25,087 nucleotides of DNA from JBDUDR01 sp040002845 (GCA_040002845.1 JBDUDR010000025.1:1-25087); one strand, 5' to 3'. Counted from the stretch's first letter, positions 8,599 through 16,619 are shown. Program-made: numbers and translations. The notes: generated by a model not told the origin, from the sequence alone.

Positions 8599-8610
8599 CG
8601 GACCAGGCTA
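8599..8610 (-). promoter_or_regulatory. Likely leaderless promoter of the membrane-protein/murJ operon
   Basis: On the minus strand, TAGCCT (8610-8605) is followed by six bases and then the GTG start at 8598, with no Shine-Dalgarno sequence. This is the spacing of a -10 box to a transcript starting at its own start codon. No clear -35 is visible. Confidence 0.5.
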
Positions 8611-8630
8611 GGGGAGCGGCCCAGGGTGGG

Positions 8631-9236
8631 TCAGGCGGTCGCGAGCTGCACGGCACCGAGTACGGCGAACACCGCGCAGACGCCCCCGCCCACGTAGTGC
8701 AGGACCGACAGGCGCATGTGTCGCAGCAGCGCCCGGCCGAACAGCACGGCGAGGCCAGACACCAACAGCAGCGCGGCCCAGGAACCGACGAAGACGCCCA
8801 CCGGTGAGCCGTACTTGGCGACCATGTTGATGGTGAGCAACTGGGTCAGATCGCCCCATTCGGCTGCGAAAAGGAGCAGGAACGGGGCGAGCGCGGCGCG
8901 CCAGCCCACCTTCGTCTCCCGGGCCTTCGTCTCGAACGCGTACTCCTGCTCCTCCTGCTCCTTGTCGGCACCTGGCGCAGCGATGATGAGCAGGAGCGCC
9001 CCCGCCGCGAACATCAGTGTGCTCACCAGATGGGTGACCCATTCGGGGAGGTACGTCACCAACTGGCCGGCTGTCACGGCCACCAGACTTTGCACCCCGA
9101 ACGCCAGGCCGACCCCGGTCCACACCGGCAGCGGCCGGTAGCGGGTCGCCAGGACAAGGACCGCAACGAAGGTCTTGTCGGGCAGCTCGACCGGCAGGAT
9201 CAGTACGAACGTCAGCAGGGCGACATGCCAGTCCAT
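8631..9236 (-). CDS. UPF0016/TMEM165-GDT1 family divalent cation transporter
   Basis: This 201-residue membrane protein has about six helices in two homologous halves. Each half carries the family motif: ELPDKT at 17-22 and EWGDLT at 126-131. The family includes human TMEM165, yeast Gdt1 and bacterial Mn exporters (MneA/MntX), which exchange Mn2+ or Ca2+ for protons. A charged cytoplasmic linker lies between the halves (about 91-112, rich in Glu and Lys). ATG 9236 is chosen because it opens the first membrane helix; the frame extends to 9377, but the extra residues are polar and overlap the divergent promoter. The gene ends 32 bp before the envelope operon on the same strand, yet that operon has its own -10 box, so the two may be separate units. 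Manganese export is the best guess. Confidence 0.88.
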   Translation of the reverse strand: MDWHVALLTFVLILPVELPDKTFVAVLVLATRYRPLPVWTGVGLAFGVQSLVAVTAGQLVTYLPEWVTHLVSTLMFAAGALLLIIAAPGADKEQEEQEYAFETKARETKVGWRAALAPFLLLFAAEWGDLTQLLTINMVAKYGSPVGVFVGSWAALLLVSGLAVLFGRALLRHMRLSVLHYVGGGVCAVFAVLGAVQLATA

Positions 9237-9301
9237 GGCAGAGAACGGGTCCTTCCGGGTCACCTGGGCTCGCAGGCGCGAGCGACGGTTGCCCCACCAT
9301 A
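9237..9301 (-). promoter_or_regulatory. Promoter and leader of the UPF0016 gene
   Basis: A TATGGT box lies at 9301-9296 on the minus strand, giving a leader of roughly 50-55 nt. The leader holds a perfect 6-bp hairpin with a 4-base loop at 9268-9283 (GCTCGC AGGC GCGAGC). I looked for the yybP-ykoY manganese riboswitch that often precedes this family and did not see its conserved core. Confidence 0.35.
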
Positions 9302-9352
9302 GGTGGCGAGCCGGACTCACGGCGACGACCGGCCGACGACCTGCCAACGACT

Positions 9353-9364
9353 TATGGTGGCAGG
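9353..9364 (+). promoter_or_regulatory. Likely leaderless promoter of the LigD-type polymerase gene
   Basis: TATGGT at 9353-9358 is followed by GGCAGG and then GTG at 9365. The GGCAGG is too close to the start to act as a ribosome site, so a transcript starting at the GTG is likelier. Confidence 0.5.
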
Positions 9365-10582
9365 GTGTCGAAGTCACGCATCCTGGAGATCGCCGGACGT
9401 GAGGTGACGATCACCAACCCGGACAAGTTGGTATTCCCGTCCGGTGGCCACACCAAGCTGGACCTGGTCCGCTACTACCTTGCCGTGGCGGACGCCGCGC
9501 TGCGAGGAGTCGCCGGTCGACCAATGATCCTCAAACGCTTCGTCAAGGGAATCGGCCAGGAGGCGTTCTTCCAGAAGCGCGCCCCCTCCAACCGTCCGGA
9601 CTGGATCGAGGTGGCCGAGCTGCACTACGCCTCCGGCCGCTCGGCCGAGGAGGTCGTTGTCCGGGACGCCGCCACGCTGGCCTGGGTGGTGAACCTGGGC
9701 TGCATCGACCTCAACCCGCACCCTGTCCTCGCCGAGGATCTCGACCATCCCGACGAGCTCCGGATCGATCTGGACCCGGTGCCCGGTGTCGACTGGAGAC
9801 AGATAGTCGATGTCGCCCTGGTCGCGAACGAGGTGCTCGAAGACCACGGCCTCACCGGCTGGCCGAAGACCTCGGGTTCGCGCGGCTTTCATGTATACGC
9901 CCGAATCGAGCCGCGCTGGTCGTTCCGGGAAGTACGGCTCGCCGCGCAAACCGTCGCGCGAGAGGTCGAGAACCGTGCCCCCGACCTGGCCACCAGCAGG
10001 TGGTGGAAGGAAGAGCGGTGGGGCGTCTTCGTGGACTTCAACCAGAACGCGAAGGACCGGACGGTCGCCTCGGGCTACTCGGTGCGACCGACCCCCGACG
10101 CCAGAGTGTCCACTCCGCTCGCGTGGGCAGAGGTGCCGGACTGCCGCCCGGAGGCGTACCCGCTGCCGGCGGTGCTGGACCGCTACCGCACGATCGGCGA
10201 CCCATGGGAGGCGATCGACGGCTCGCGGGGATCGCTGGGGGCGTTACTGGACCTCGGCAAGCAGCTGGGCCCGGCCGAGAAGCCGCCCAAAGGGACCGGT
10301 CGCCGCCAGCCCACCATGCCGCTCATCGAGATTGCCCGCGCCAAGACCCGGGAGGAGGCTCTCGAGGGTCTGGAGCGCTGGAAGGTTCGGCACCGATCCG
10401 TGGTGAGCCAACTGCACGCCGCCGACATCCTGGTAGACGGGATGCGTGGGCGAAGCTCCGTGTGGTACCGGATCCGGATCAACCTCCAGCACGTCTCGGA
10501 GGCCGAGCGTCCACCGCAGGAACCTCTCGAGGTGGACTACGACCCGTGGGCCAACACGCCCTGGGGGAGTGACGAGGGTTGA
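9365..10582 (+). CDS. Stand-alone LigD-type DNA polymerase/primase domain protein
   Basis: This 405-residue protein is of the archaeo-eukaryotic primase superfamily, matching the polymerase domain of ligase D and the mycobacterial PolD1/PolD2 proteins. These add ribo- or deoxyribonucleotides during repair of double-strand breaks or gaps. Catalytic features are RIDLDP (133-138; Asp135 and Asp137 bind metal), KTSGSRGFHVY (168-178, nucleotide binding) and VFVDFNQN (221-228; third Asp at 224). A C-terminal extension (about 300-405) contains a short domain following the core and ends with DYDPWANTPWG. There is no ligase or nuclease domain, and no ku gene is in the window, so it probably works with partners encoded elsewhere or in Ku-independent gap filling. 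The GTG at 9365 begins right at the conserved RILEIAGREVTITNPDKL segment. Confidence 0.92.
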   Translation: MSKSRILEIAGREVTITNPDKLVFPSGGHTKLDLVRYYLAVADAALRGVAGRPMILKRFVKGIGQEAFFQKRAPSNRPDWIEVAELHYASGRSAEEVVVRDAATLAWVVNLGCIDLNPHPVLAEDLDHPDELRIDLDPVPGVDWRQIVDVALVANEVLEDHGLTGWPKTSGSRGFHVYARIEPRWSFREVRLAAQTVAREVENRAPDLATSRWWKEERWGVFVDFNQNAKDRTVASGYSVRPTPDARVSTPLAWAEVPDCRPEAYPLPAVLDRYRTIGDPWEAIDGSRGSLGALLDLGKQLGPAEKPPKGTGRRQPTMPLIEIARAKTREEALEGLERWKVRHRSVVSQLHAADILVDGMRGRSSVWYRIRINLQHVSEAERPPQEPLEVDYDPWANTPWGSDEG

Positions 10583-10618
10583 GTCCTGGCCAGAGATCCG
10601 TCCCACTCCGCGGTCTCC

Positions 10619-10631
10619 TAGGCTAAGCGCC
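10619..10631 (+). promoter_or_regulatory. Likely leaderless promoter of pheA
   Basis: TAGGCT at 10619-10624 is followed by seven bases and the GTG at 10632. The box lies in the 49-bp gap after the polymerase gene, and no Shine-Dalgarno sequence precedes the GTG. Confidence 0.55.
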
Positions 10632-11567
10632 GTGCCCGGAGTCCCGCCCGCCCGCTATGCGTACCTCGGTCCCGAGGGGACGTTCACGGAAACCGCCCTC
10701 CGGTCGCTCCCGGCGGCAGCCCGAGCCGAGCTGTGCCCCGAGGCGACGGTGGCGGCCGCGCTCGATGCGGTACGTGGCGGTGACGCTGACGGCGCTGTCG
10801 TACCCATCGAGAACTCTGTCGAGGGTGCCGTGACGGTTACGCTTGACGAGCTCGCGCAGGGCGAGCCGCTGGTGATCAGCCGCGAGATGACCGTACCGGT
10901 GCGTTTCGCCCTGCTGGGCCGGGCCGGCACCGACCGGTTCGCCGTGAAGAACGTGGTCACACACCCGCATGCCGCAGCGCAGTGCCGCAAGTGGCTGGCC
11001 ACGCACCTGCCCGAAGCCAAGGTTCTTCACACCAGCTCGACGGCGCTCGCCGCTCAGCAGGTCGCCGACTCCGCGTCGATGTTCGACGCCGCGATCTCGG
11101 CACCCCTGGCCGCCGACCGGTACCGGCTGGCCGTGCTGGCGCATGGCATCGGCGACAACCCCGACGCGGTGACGCGGTTCATTCTGGTGTCCCGTCCCGG
11201 ACCGCCGCCCGCAAGGACCGGAGCCGACAAGACCTCGTTCGTCGCGTTCATCCGTGATGATCACCCCGGGGCATTGCTGGAGATCTTGGACGAGCTGGCG
11301 GTGCGCGGTGTGAACCTGACTCGCATCGAGTCACGCCCGACCGGGTCTGCCCTGGGACGCTACTGCTTCTTCATCGACGCCGAGGGACATGTTGCCGACC
11401 TACGCGTCGGCGAGGCACTCAAGGGCTTGCGCCGCAAGTGCCAAGACGTGCGGTTCCTCGGCTCGTACCCGCGGGAGGACGGGCAGCGGTCCGTCGTCCG
11501 CTCCGGAACCAGCGACGAGGAGTTCGCCGAAGCCGACGCGTGGCTGAGCCGACTCGTCACCGGCTGA
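10632..11567 (+). CDS. pheA: Prephenate dehydratase
   Basis: This 311-residue cytoplasmic enzyme converts prephenate to phenylpyruvate, the committed step of phenylalanine synthesis. The catalytic part has YLGPEGTFTE (11-20), PIENSVEG (58-65) and the TRF signature (181-183; the Thr is needed for catalysis). A C-terminal ACT domain (about 200-280) has HPGALLEIL (211-219) and ESRP (233-236), the site through which phenylalanine inhibits the enzyme. There is no chorismate mutase domain, as usual in Actinomycetota. The frame is open for 62 codons upstream, but that part overlaps the polymerase gene; GTG 10632 is supported by the -10 box and by the position of YAYLGPEGTF. Confidence 0.96.
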   Translation: MPGVPPARYAYLGPEGTFTETALRSLPAAARAELCPEATVAAALDAVRGGDADGAVVPIENSVEGAVTVTLDELAQGEPLVISREMTVPVRFALLGRAGTDRFAVKNVVTHPHAAAQCRKWLATHLPEAKVLHTSSTALAAQQVADSASMFDAAISAPLAADRYRLAVLAHGIGDNPDAVTRFILVSRPGPPPARTGADKTSFVAFIRDDHPGALLEILDELAVRGVNLTRIESRPTGSALGRYCFFIDAEGHVADLRVGEALKGLRRKCQDVRFLGSYPREDGQRSVVRSGTSDEEFAEADAWLSRLVTG

Positions 11568-11594
11568 CCCAGTCCTCCCTTCGCGGTCGGCAAT

Positions 11595-11606
11595 TAGGGT
11601 GGAGAA
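11595..11606 (+). promoter_or_regulatory. Likely promoter of the DUF4446 gene
   Basis: TAGGGT at 11595-11600, then GGAGAA, then GTG at 11607. The arrangement fits a leaderless transcript; GGAGAA is too close to the GTG to be a good ribosome site. Confidence 0.45.
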
Positions 11607-12089
11607 GTGCCGATTGAACCCACAGCTCTGTCATGGCTGGCGATCGCCGCCGTCGTGGTAGCGGCGCTCGCGTTCTCGGTCGCCCTGATCGCGCTGCGTC
11701 GTGCCGGCCGGCCGGTTGGCCGTCCCACTGTGCCGCCGCGACCGCGCCGGCGGTCCAAGAGGTTGGCGAGCCCGGATCGGCGTGATCTCAGCGGAGCCGG
11801 TGTCGAGGAGCTCCGCGGCGAGGTGGAGGCACTCCGGATCGAGGTCGGGGATGCGCTGCGGCACCTGGCGGTGGTTCGGTACGACGCGTTCGGCGACATG
11901 GGGGGCCACCTCTCGTGGTCCCTGGCCCTGCTCGACGACTCCGGAAACGGCATGGCGCTCACCTCCATCCACGGCCGGAGCGACTCGCGGACGTATGCCA
12001 AGAACATCCGGGAATGGACCTGCGACCAGCAGCTGTCTCCGGAGGAAGCGGAGGCGGTGGCGTTCGCACGGGGAGACTCCGTCCGCTGA
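11607..12089 (+). CDS. DUF4446 family membrane-anchored protein
   Basis: This 160-residue protein is of unknown function. One membrane helix (about 9-29) is followed by a basic linker (RRAGRP...RPRRRSK, about 31-51), a helical stretch (about 66-84) and the conserved core RYDAFGDMGGHLSWSLALLD (91-110), then SIHGRSDSRTYAKNI (119-133). That core is typical of DUF4446. The topology suggests the core lies in the cytoplasm after a single N-terminal anchor, given the positive residues after the helix. It is the last of three plus-strand genes and converges with the lipid kinase gene 25 bp away. Confidence 0.8.
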   Translation: MPIEPTALSWLAIAAVVVAALAFSVALIALRRAGRPVGRPTVPPRPRRRSKRLASPDRRDLSGAGVEELRGEVEALRIEVGDALRHLAVVRYDAFGDMGGHLSWSLALLDDSGNGMALTSIHGRSDSRTYAKNIREWTCDQQLSPEEAEAVAFARGDSVR

Positions 12090-12109
12090 ACCGGCCGCCG
12101 ATGGCCGGT
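12090..12109. terminator. Hairpin between convergent genes
   Basis: A perfect 7-bp stem (ACCGGCC at 12090-12096 with GGCCGGT at 12103-12109) and a 6-base loop fill the 25-bp gap between the DUF4446 and lipid-kinase stop codons. Being palindromic, it could serve both strands. There is no T-tract. Confidence 0.5.
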
Positions 12110-12114
12110 GGGCG

Positions 12115-13686
12115 TCAGCGTGGTACGCGCACCAACAACACCCCGGCCTGTACCTCGGCCCGCAGCTCGTGTCCGGGCCCGACGCTGTCACCGTCGAGCT
12201 GTCTGGGAGTCGGATTCGCAGCACGGACAACCACCCTGCGACCGGTCATCCGGGCCAGCCGATCGTCGGTCTTGGGACGCCGGAGCATCACTCGGACGAC
12301 CAAGGACAACCAGCCGAGAGAGCGGCGAGGCGCGATGACCACCACATCGAGCAGGCCATCATCGATCACCGCATCGGGGAGCAGCGGGATGCCGGCCTGC
12401 AGATAGCCGACGTTCCCGATGACCACAGTGCGCGCCCGATACTTCTCGAACGGCCCCGAGTCGATGCTGATCTCCACGCGCAGCGAGGGGTAGCGGATCT
12501 GTTTGACAGCCGCGACCACGTACGCCGACCAGCCCATCTTGGCCTTCAGGTCGGTCGCGCTCTCCATGATCGCGGCGTCGAGGCCCAGACCAGCCATCAC
12601 GACGAAGCTCTCTTCGCCCAGCTCATCCCCCTCGATCCGGGCGATGTCGATCGCCCGGTCGTCGCCTGTGAACACCACTTCGAGAGCCGCGTCGATGTTC
12701 AGCGGAAGATCCAGGTTGCGAGCCAGCAGGTTCCCCGTGCCCGTCGGCACGATGCCGATCGGTACGCCCGTACGCGCGAGCTCACCGCCGACCACCCGAA
12801 CGGTCCCGTCCCCGCCAGCAACCAGCACCGTGTCCGCCCCGGCCGCCAGCGCCGCGTGAGTCATGGAACGGCCGGGGTCGTCACTTGTGGTCTCGAACCA
12901 GATCGGCGTGTCCCACGCGTGTCGCTGGGCAGCCTCGGCCACCTTGCGCCGGAAGGCGGCCGCGTCACCGGTCCTGGTCGGGTTGAGTACGACAGCGAGC
13001 CGGTGCCTGGCCGGCGCGGCCAGTGTCGGCGTCACCATCCGGGGCTGATGCAGGTCTGCGCCGTTGACTCGCAGCAGCCCGTGCACGCCGAGCACGACGC
13101 ACGCCCCCAGCACCCAGCCACCGACCACGTCCGACACGTTGTGCACTGCCAAGAAGATGCGGTCGAGACCGACCAACACCCCGAGCGCCACCCAGCCGAC
13201 GACCAGAGCGCTTCGCAACAGCGAGCGGCGCAGCCAGATGACCGTCACGAGCACCAGTACGGTGCAGACCAGGCTGATGCCCTCCGCGTGTCCGGAGGGG
13301 AACGAGCCACCGCCGACCTGAACGAGCGCCTCTGGCGGGCGCGGCCGGTCGACAGCAGCCTTGATCGCGATGTTCGAGGACAGCCCGATCAGGGTGCTGG
13401 TCAAGATCCAGATGGGCGTACGTCGCGCTCCACGTAGTGTCAGCACGGCGGCAAGCAGAGTGAGTCCGACGTACCCGTGCCACGGCTGGAAGACCGCTGC
13501 CACGATCTTCAAGGTCTGTAGGGCGCGGTCACCGGAAAACGTGTCGTGTGCCCAGACCGCCACGTCATGATCCCCGGAGAACATCGGGTCGAACTTCGCG
13601 AGCACCAGCACGGTCAGTACGGCGAATGCCCCACCAAGGGCCAGGGAGTAGCCCCCGGTCCTGCGCGGTACCGACTGCCGTGTCAC
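12115..13686 (-). CDS. PAP2 phosphatase-diacylglycerol kinase fusion
   Basis: This 523-residue protein joins two lipid enzymes. Residues about 15-205 form a six-helix PAP2 domain with its three motifs: KAAVDRPRP (109-117), PSGH (130-133), and Arg176/His182/Asp186 in DRIFLAVHNVSD. Residues about 228-523 form a lipid kinase of the diacylglycerol/sphingosine kinase type, with GGDGT (291-295) and VPTGTGNLLARNLDLP (313-328). One half removes phosphate from a lipid phosphate, probably on the outer face, while the other adds phosphate inside, so it may recycle undecaprenyl phosphate or phosphatidate. The GTG at 13686 has a GGAG five bases before it. The same frame stays open far upstream, antisense to serS, but that extension is not protein-like. 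No partner genes lie on the same strand. Confidence 0.9.
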   Translation of the reverse strand: MTRQSVPRRTGGYSLALGGAFAVLTVLVLAKFDPMFSGDHDVAVWAHDTFSGDRALQTLKIVAAVFQPWHGYVGLTLLAAVLTLRGARRTPIWILTSTLIGLSSNIAIKAAVDRPRPPEALVQVGGGSFPSGHAEGISLVCTVLVLVTVIWLRRSLLRSALVVGWVALGVLVGLDRIFLAVHNVSDVVGGWVLGACVVLGVHGLLRVNGADLHQPRMVTPTLAAPARHRLAVVLNPTRTGDAAAFRRKVAEAAQRHAWDTPIWFETTSDDPGRSMTHAALAAGADTVLVAGGDGTVRVVGGELARTGVPIGIVPTGTGNLLARNLDLPLNIDAALEVVFTGDDRAIDIARIEGDELGEESFVVMAGLGLDAAIMESATDLKAKMGWSAYVVAAVKQIRYPSLRVEISIDSGPFEKYRARTVVIGNVGYLQAGIPLLPDAVIDDGLLDVVVIAPRRSLGWLSLVVRVMLRRPKTDDRLARMTGRRVVVRAANPTPRQLDGDSVGPGHELRAEVQAGVLLVRVPR

Positions 13687-13780
13687 GACTGCTCCAGCTC
13701 CTTGCGGTGTCGAGTGCTGCCGCCCCGATCCTGCCGTACTGCTGGGTTTGGGCGATTTTCGGGCCGCTGGGGAAAGTCGG

Positions 13781-13815
13781 GTGAGACGCCATTGCGCCCC
13801 CGATAGGCTTTGCGA
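13781..13815 (+). promoter_or_regulatory. Likely leaderless serS promoter
   Basis: A GTGAGA at 13781-13786 (4 of 6 matches to TTGACA), a 17-bp spacer, and TAGGCT at 13804-13809 lie six bases before the GTG at 13816. No ribosome site is present. It is in the 129-bp gap shared with the divergent lipid-kinase gene. Confidence 0.55.
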
Positions 13816-15087
13816 GTGATTGACCTGCGAATTCTGCGAGAAGATCCCGATCGGGTACGCGTCGCTCAGCGCAAGCGCGGCGAGTCTCCCGAGCTGGTCG
13901 ACGAGATCCTGGTTGCCGACGAACGACGGCGGTCTGCGATCGCTGAGTACGAGCAGCTGCGGGCCGAGCAGAAGCGACTGGGCAAACAGATCCCGCAGGC
14001 CAAGGGCGAGGAGTTGCAGTCCCTCCTCGCCAAGACCGGGGACCTGGCGGCGCAGGTCAAGAAGGCCGAGGCCGGCCAGGCCGAGGCCGAGGCCGAGTTC
14101 ACCCAGCTGATGAGCAGGCTGCCCAACATCGCAGACGATGCGCCCTCTGGCGGTGAGGACGACTACGTCCTGATGGAGGAGGTGGGCACCCCCCGCGACT
14201 TCGAGGCCGAGGGTTTCAAGCCCCGCGATCATGTCGAGCTGGGCAAGCTGCTCGGTGCCATCGACGTCGAGCGCGGTGCCAAGGTCAGTGGTGCACGCTT
14301 CTACTACCTGACAGGGGTCGGCGCCGAGCTGGAGCTCGCGCTGGTCAACATGGCCATGGCACAGGCGATATCGGCCGGATTCACCCCGATGATCCCGCCG
14401 GCGCTGGTGAAGCCGCCGGCCATGGAGGGCACAGGGTTCCTCGGACAGGCGGCTGCCGACGTCTACCATCTGCCCGCGGACGACCTCTATCTCGTCGGCA
14501 CGTCCGAAGTGCCGCTGGCTGCGTACCACAGCCGGGAGATCCTCGACGTTGCGACCCTGCCGCGCCGGTACGCCGGGTTCAGCCCGTGCTACCGCCGGGA
14601 GGCCGGCTCGTACGGCAAGGACACCAGGGGCATCTTCCGCGTCCATTGGTTCGACAAGGTCGAGATGTTCAGCTACACCACCGTTGAAGAGTCGTACGCC
14701 GAGCACCGGCGACTGCTCGACTGGGAGAAGGAGTGGTTCGGCAAGCTCGAGCTGTCCTACCGGGTCATCGACATCGCGGCGGGTGACCTGGGGCTCTCGG
14801 CTGTTCGGAAGTTCGACTGCGAGGCATGGATCCCGACCCAGGGCAAATACCGCGAGCTGACCTCGACGTCCAACTGCACCGACTTCCAGAGTCGTCGGCT
14901 GGAGATCCGGGGGCGGTTCGAAGACGGCATCAAGCCGGTTGCGACGCTCAACGGCACCCTGATGGCCAGTGTGCGAACGATCGTGGCGATCCTCGAGAAC
15001 CATCAGCAGGCCGACGGGTCGGTGCGGATCCCGGCCGCCTTGCGGCCTTATCTTCAAGGGCGCGAGGTCCTGGAGCCGATCGCTTGA
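13816..15087 (+). CDS. serS: Seryl-tRNA synthetase
   Basis: This 423-residue class II synthetase charges tRNA-Ser with serine. An N-terminal coiled-coil arm that binds the long variable arm of tRNA-Ser spans about residues 30-100. The catalytic core has the TSE serine-binding loop (GTSEVPLAAY, 228-237), motif 2 (FSPCYRREAGSYGKDTRGIF, 255-274) and motif 3 (TLNGTLMASVRTIVAILENH, 377-396). The length is typical. Translation begins at GTG 13816 (IDLRILRED), the conserved family start; a TTG two codons earlier lies directly after the -10 box and would be upstream of the transcript start. Two tRNA-Ser genes lie 8-11 kb downstream. Confidence 0.97.
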   Translation: MIDLRILREDPDRVRVAQRKRGESPELVDEILVADERRRSAIAEYEQLRAEQKRLGKQIPQAKGEELQSLLAKTGDLAAQVKKAEAGQAEAEAEFTQLMSRLPNIADDAPSGGEDDYVLMEEVGTPRDFEAEGFKPRDHVELGKLLGAIDVERGAKVSGARFYYLTGVGAELELALVNMAMAQAISAGFTPMIPPALVKPPAMEGTGFLGQAAADVYHLPADDLYLVGTSEVPLAAYHSREILDVATLPRRYAGFSPCYRREAGSYGKDTRGIFRVHWFDKVEMFSYTTVEESYAEHRRLLDWEKEWFGKLELSYRVIDIAAGDLGLSAVRKFDCEAWIPTQGKYRELTSTSNCTDFQSRRLEIRGRFEDGIKPVATLNGTLMASVRTIVAILENHQQADGSVRIPAALRPYLQGREVLEPIA

Positions 15088-15869
15088 CCCCTCGCATGAT
15101 CGCCCTCGACATTGACGGCACCCTGGTCGACCCGTACGAGAACGTCTCGCCGGAGGTTCACGCCGCCGTGCATCGGGCCCTCGATGCCGGTGTACACGTC
15201 GTCTTGTCAACCGGGAGGTCCGTCTACGGGATCGGCCGGCTCATCGACGCGCTCGATCTGGGCGACGGAATCGCCGTGGCAAGCAATGGCGCCGTGACGT
15301 TCACCTATGCACCGATCGACATCCGTTCCGCAGTGACGTTCGATCCCCGCCAGGCCGTGGAGTTGTTGCTCGAGCAGGTGCCCGACGCGCTGGTGGCTGT
15401 CGAGGTGATCGGTCGTGGCTACCGCGTCAACCGGCACTTTCCCCAGGGCGAGATCACCGGCGAGATGTGGCTGCAATCGGTCGACGAACTCGTCGCCGAT
15501 CCGGTAACCAGGGTGATCATCCGCGACCCGTCCGCGTCTGCGGAGGAGTTCGTGGAGATCGCCACCACTCTCGGGCTGGCCGGCACCAACTATTTCGTCG
15601 GCTACACCGCTTGGCTCGACCTGGCGCCAGAAGGAGTCTCTAAGGCATCTGCGCTTGCCGACATAGCGAAGTCCCTGAACCTCGACAGGTCCGAGGTGCT
15701 CGCGATCGGCGATGGCCGCAACGACATCTCGATGCTCCAGTGGGCCGGCCGCGGAGTGGCAATGGGGCAGGCGCCGTCGTCAGTACGCGAGGCAGCCGAC
15801 GACGTGACCGGTTCACTGGCCGACGACGGGGTCGCTGTGGAGCTCGACCGCTGGTTCCCCGCCGACTGA
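15084..15869 (+). CDS. Cof-type HAD phosphatase
   Basis: This 261-residue cytoplasmic hydrolase is of the HAD superfamily with a Cof-type (C2) cap. Motif I is ALDIDGTL (7-14; Asp9 is the nucleophile, Asp11 the acid-base), motif II LSTGRS (41-46), motif III Lys187 in EGVSKASAL, and motif IV GDGRND (209-214). Such enzymes dephosphorylate sugar phosphates or flavin nucleotides; the substrate is not readable. The proposed start is TTG 15084, overlapping the serS stop by 4 nt with GGAG eight bases before. ATG 15096, four codons later, is the alternative, but it has no ribosome site. It is probably translated with serS. The 171 bp after it, to 16040, holds only GC-rich inverted repeats and no gene I can support. 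Confidence 0.9.
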   Translation: MTPRMIALDIDGTLVDPYENVSPEVHAAVHRALDAGVHVVLSTGRSVYGIGRLIDALDLGDGIAVASNGAVTFTYAPIDIRSAVTFDPRQAVELLLEQVPDALVAVEVIGRGYRVNRHFPQGEITGEMWLQSVDELVADPVTRVIIRDPSASAEEFVEIATTLGLAGTNYFVGYTAWLDLAPEGVSKASALADIAKSLNLDRSEVLAIGDGRNDISMLQWAGRGVAMGQAPSSVREAADDVTGSLADDGVAVELDRWFPAD

Positions 15870-16040
15870 CTCTCGTCGGCCGGCCGGCTCGTCAATCCGC
15901 TCGCGCCTGCGGACGGCGATGCGGGGCGCTGGCTCTGCAGGGGGCGGATCTGCGACAAGGTGTGACGGTGATGCTGTCTGGTGACCCGGCCGACTACCGC
16001 AGCGTCGCATTTTGACGGGCGTGCCCGCATCGACGAATTC

Positions 16041-16619
16041 TCACAGGTAGAGCCCGCCCGAACCCGGGCTGTCCTTGTCCTGGCTACCCTCCGGCCGCGG
16101 GTCCAAGCCGTGACCCGGCATGGCTTGTCCGGGCATCGCACCACCGGGCAGGGCCCTGCGGATCTGCTCCAGCTGGGCACGAGCCGCCATCTGCTGGGCA
16201 TAGATCGCGGTCTGGATGCCGTGGAAGAGCCCCTCCAGCCAACCGACCAGCTGCGCTTGCGCGATGCGGAGCTCGGCCTCCGACGGCGTGGACTCGTTGA
16301 AGGGTAAGGACAGTCGTTCGAGCTCCTCGACGAGCTCCGGCGCGAGGCCCTTCTCGAGCTCCTTGATGGAGGCCTGGTGGATCTCGCGGAGGCGCTGCCG
16401 GCTCGCCTCGTCCAACGGGGCTGCCTTCACCTCCTCGAGTAGCTGCCGGATCATGCTTCCGATCCGCATCACCTTCGCCGGTTGTTCCACCAGGTCGGTC
16501 AGGGCTCGCTCGCCCTCCTCCCCGGCTTGCTCGTCGCGCGGCGGCGCCTCGACCGCCATCCCGTCTGGACCGACGATGAGGACGCGCGGCTCTTCGTTCT
16601 GCTCGGACGCTTGGGTCAT
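16041..16619 (-). CDS. bpa: Bacterial proteasome activator Bpa
   Basis: This 192-residue protein matches Bpa (Rv3780, DUF2587), an ATP-independent ring that opens the 20S proteasome gate and feeds it unfolded or regulatory proteins. A disordered, acidic N-terminus (1-40) leads to a four-helix core (about 41-150) with PAKVMRIGSMIRQLLEEVK and FNESTPSEAELRIAQAQLVG. A flexible Gly/Pro-rich tail ends in GGLYL. The last three residues form a hydrophobic-Tyr-X tail; the Mycobacterium protein ends in GQYL. ATG 16619 is chosen over an upstream in-frame start because the TAAGGT box sits seven bases before it and the family's VLIVGPDG segment follows. The proteasome genes themselves are outside the window. 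Confidence 0.92.
   Translation of the reverse strand: MTQASEQNEEPRVLIVGPDGMAVEAPPRDEQAGEEGERALTDLVEQPAKVMRIGSMIRQLLEEVKAAPLDEASRQRLREIHQASIKELEKGLAPELVEELERLSLPFNESTPSEAELRIAQAQLVGWLEGLFHGIQTAIYAQQMAARAQLEQIRRALPGGAMPGQAMPGHGLDPRPEGSQDKDSPGSGGLYL

Noticed and set aside
9237..9301. yybP-ykoY manganese riboswitch
   Set aside because: The leader is too short and its conserved core was not visible; only a simple hairpin is present.
13687..15210. Long minus-strand open frame extending the lipid kinase by 508 residues across serS
   Set aside because: It is antisense to an unmistakable serS; its composition (Arg, Gln, Leu, Asp-rich) is a shadow of the real codons, and GTG 13686 has a good ribosome site.
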